Shown: positions 16,426-17,888 of the stretch, piece after piece
Layout of the letters: each line of letters begins with the position of its first letter
Position numbering within the stretch: position 1 is the first letter of the stretch
The notes under the pieces: generated by a model
Databases searched by the model: none
What the model was told of the DNA's origin: nothing
What the model saw: only the letters and a program-made list of their open reading frames with translations
Position numbers and translations under genes: made by a program
From: Streptomyces anulatus
GTDB taxonomy: Bacteria; Actinomycetota; Actinomycetes; Streptomycetales; Streptomycetaceae
DNA length: 17,888 nucleotides
Direction: 5' to 3'
Assembly (NCBI RefSeq): GCF_000721175.1
Contig: NZ_JOEZ01000060.1
Span: 1-17,888 of the forward strand

Positions 16426-17853
16426 TCAGATGGACTGGCTGAGGGGGACGAGGGCGGGGGCCTGGGCGGGGATGGTGGGTGGCTGGGGGGTGAGGCCGAA
16501 GGTGGTGAAGGCGGTGCGTTCGGGGAGGGGGTAGGGGTTGGCGCCGGTGAGGTGGTTGAGGATGGTGGCGCTGCGCCAGGCGGCGAGTCCGAGGTCGGGG
16601 GCGCCGACTCCGTGGGTGTGGCGTTCGGCGTTCTGTACGTAGACGTGTCCGGTGACGGCGGGGGCGAGGATCAGGCGGTACTGGTCGTCGATGCGGGGGC
16701 GGTGGGAGGCGTCGCGGCGGAGGTAGGGGTCGAGGCCGTCGAGGAGGGCGTCGAGGGGGCGTTCGCGGTAGCCGGTGGCGAGGATGACGGCGTCGGTGGT
16801 GAGGCGGGAGCGGGTGCCTTGCTGGGTGTGTTCGAGGTGGAGTTCGAGGCGGGTGTTGGCGACGCGGCCCGCGGTGCGGACGTGGACGCCGGGGGTGAGG
16901 GTGGCGTCGGGCCAGCCGCCGTGGAGGGTGCGGCGGTAGAGCTCGTCGTGGATGGCGGCGATGGTGTCGGCGTCGATGCCTTTGTGGAGCTGCCATTGGC
17001 GGGGGAGGAGTTCGTCGCGGGCGGATTCGGGGAGGGCGTGGAAGTAGCGGCTGTAGTCGGGGGTGAAGTGTTCGAGGCCGAGTTTGGAGTACTCCATGGG
17101 GGCGAAGGCCTGCGTACGGGCGAGCCAGTGGATCTTCTCGGCGCCTTCGGGGCGGGCGCGCAGGAGGTCGAGGAAGATCTCGGCGCCGGACTGGCCGGAT
17201 CCGATGACGGTGATGTGTTCGGCGGTGAGGAGCCGTTCGCGGTGGCGGAGGTAGTCGGCGGAGTGGAGTACGGGGACGGCTTCGGCTTCGGCGAGGGGTT
17301 TGAGGGGTTCGGGGACGAAGGGTTCGGTGCCGATGCCGAGGGCGATGTGGCGGGCGTAGGCGCGGCCGAGGGCTTCGGCTTCGCCGTCGCGGTCGAGTTG
17401 GGTGAAGTCGACTTCGAAGAGGGCGCGGTGGGTGTTCCAGCGGACGGTGTCGACCTGGTGGCCGAAGTGGAGGCCGGGGAGTTGTTCGCTGACCCAGCGG
17501 CAGTAGGCGTCGTATTCGGCTCGTTGGATGTGGAAGCGCTCGGCGAAGTAGAAGGGGAAGAGGCGGTGGCGGGTGCGGAGGTAGTTGAGGAAGCTCCAGG
17601 GGCTGGTGGGGTCGGCGAGGGTGACGAGGTCGGCGAGGAAGGGGACTTGGAGGCTGGCGCCGTCGAGGAGGAGGCCGGGGTGCCAGTGGAAGGCGGGGCG
17701 TTGTTCGTAGAAGGTCGCGGCGAGGGGGCGGGGGTCGTCGGGGGCTGCGGGGATGTTGTGGGCGAGGGCTGCGAGGGAGAGGTTGAAGGGGCCGATGCCG
17801 ATGCCGACGAGGTCGTGTGGCTGGTCGGGTGCGGGTGCGGGCCGGTCGGTCAT
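16426..17853 (-). CDS. Siderophore-type lysine/diamine N-monooxygenase
   Basis: This 475-residue FAD- and NADPH-dependent N-hydroxylating monooxygenase would hydroxylate the terminal amine of lysine, cadaverine or ornithine to build hydroxamate siderophores. The FAD site is GIGIGPFNLSLAAL (17-30). The NADPH site is TVIGSGQSGAE (215-225), and the ATGY motif is at 359-362. WHPGLLLDGASLQVPFLADL (57-76) and the FLNYLR segment are typical of the lysine/cadaverine class (IucD/DesB) rather than the SidA-like ornithine class. The ATG forms ATGA with the stop of an upstream frame, implying coupling. In the desferrioxamine operon desB follows desA and is followed by desC; here the gene ends at a terminator with no desC. 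I therefore call it DesB-like and do not assign a symbol. Confidence 0.9.
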   Translation of the reverse strand: MTDRPAPAPDQPHDLVGIGIGPFNLSLAALAHNIPAAPDDPRPLAATFYEQRPAFHWHPGLLLDGASLQVPFLADLVTLADPTSPWSFLNYLRTRHRLFPFYFAERFHIQRAEYDAYCRWVSEQLPGLHFGHQVDTVRWNTHRALFEVDFTQLDRDGEAEALGRAYARHIALGIGTEPFVPEPLKPLAEAEAVPVLHSADYLRHRERLLTAEHITVIGSGQSGAEIFLDLLRARPEGAEKIHWLARTQAFAPMEYSKLGLEHFTPDYSRYFHALPESARDELLPRQWQLHKGIDADTIAAIHDELYRRTLHGGWPDATLTPGVHVRTAGRVANTRLELHLEHTQQGTRSRLTTDAVILATGYRERPLDALLDGLDPYLRRDASHRPRIDDQYRLILAPAVTGHVYVQNAERHTHGVGAPDLGLAAWRSATILNHLTGANPYPLPERTAFTTFGLTPQPPTIPAQAPALVPLSQSI

Positions 17854-17888
17854 CGCGGGGTGTCGCCTTTCCGTGGGGTGGGTTGCGC
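17850..17888 (-). CDS. 3' end of an upstream gene coupled to the N-monooxygenase (partial)
   Basis: On the minus strand one frame is open from the window edge to a TGA (17850-17852) that overlaps the next gene's ATG. It encodes AQPTPRKGDTPR. The ATGA overlap is what one expects of an operon partner, and a PLP-dependent lysine decarboxylase (DesA type) is the usual neighbour. With 12 codons visible this is only a suggestion. Confidence 0.35.
   Translation of the reverse strand, partial: AQPTPRKGDTPR

Overview
The window is typical Streptomyces (or very close actinomycete) chromosome. GC is very high, third codon positions are strongly G/C, GTG starts are frequent, and genes are joined by GTGA/ATGA overlaps. 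The run of polA, a branched-chain amino-acid ABC transporter, an ANTAR response regulator and pyruvate kinase is, from memory, the order around SCO2003-SCO2014 of S. coelicolor. No species call is possible from the sequence alone.

Layout. Positions 1-102 are the last codons of an IS481-type transposase, followed by a perfect 20-bp inverted repeat (99-155) where it converges with polA (174-2885, minus). A divergent spacer leads into a plus-strand FdhF/YdeP-type molybdopterin oxidoreductase (3005-5284) and a hotdog thioesterase (5374-5844). A 631-nt non-coding stretch with a terminator, a GTAACAC direct repeat and a likely -10 box precedes a complete five-gene Liv/HAAT transporter (6476-12124). 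That transporter comprises a lipoprotein binding protein, an intercistronic 15-bp hairpin, two permeases and two ATPases, with every junction after the hairpin coupled by GTGA. A 19-bp stem terminator separates it from a minus-strand ANTAR response regulator of PdtaR type (12198-12854).

The most unusual part is 12900-13920. It holds a 73-nt tRNA gene with a CAA (Leu, UUG-reading) anticodon but a short class-I variable loop and two A.C mismatches. Directly downstream is a 259-residue protein with an N-terminal helix-turn-helix and two LAGLIDADG motifs (homing-endonuclease-like). Its codon use differs from its neighbours and it carries a TTA codon inside the first LAGLIDADG motif. This looks like a small mobile unit parked behind a tRNA. 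It abuts the 3' end of pyruvate kinase with only 6 nt between stop codons.

The rest is minus strand: pyruvate kinase (13924-15363) with the lysine signature of K+-independent enzymes, a cytosolic-looking SIMPL-domain protein (15484-16203), and a siderophore-type lysine/diamine N-monooxygenase (16426-17853). The last is coupled by ATGA to an upstream gene of which only 12 codons are visible.

Functionally, the genes cover DNA repair/replication (polA), amino-acid uptake (liv), glycolysis (pyk), RNA-binding antitermination control (ANTAR regulator) and iron acquisition (N-monooxygenase). Apart from the liv operon and the oxidoreductase-thioesterase tandem they are independent units separated by terminators.
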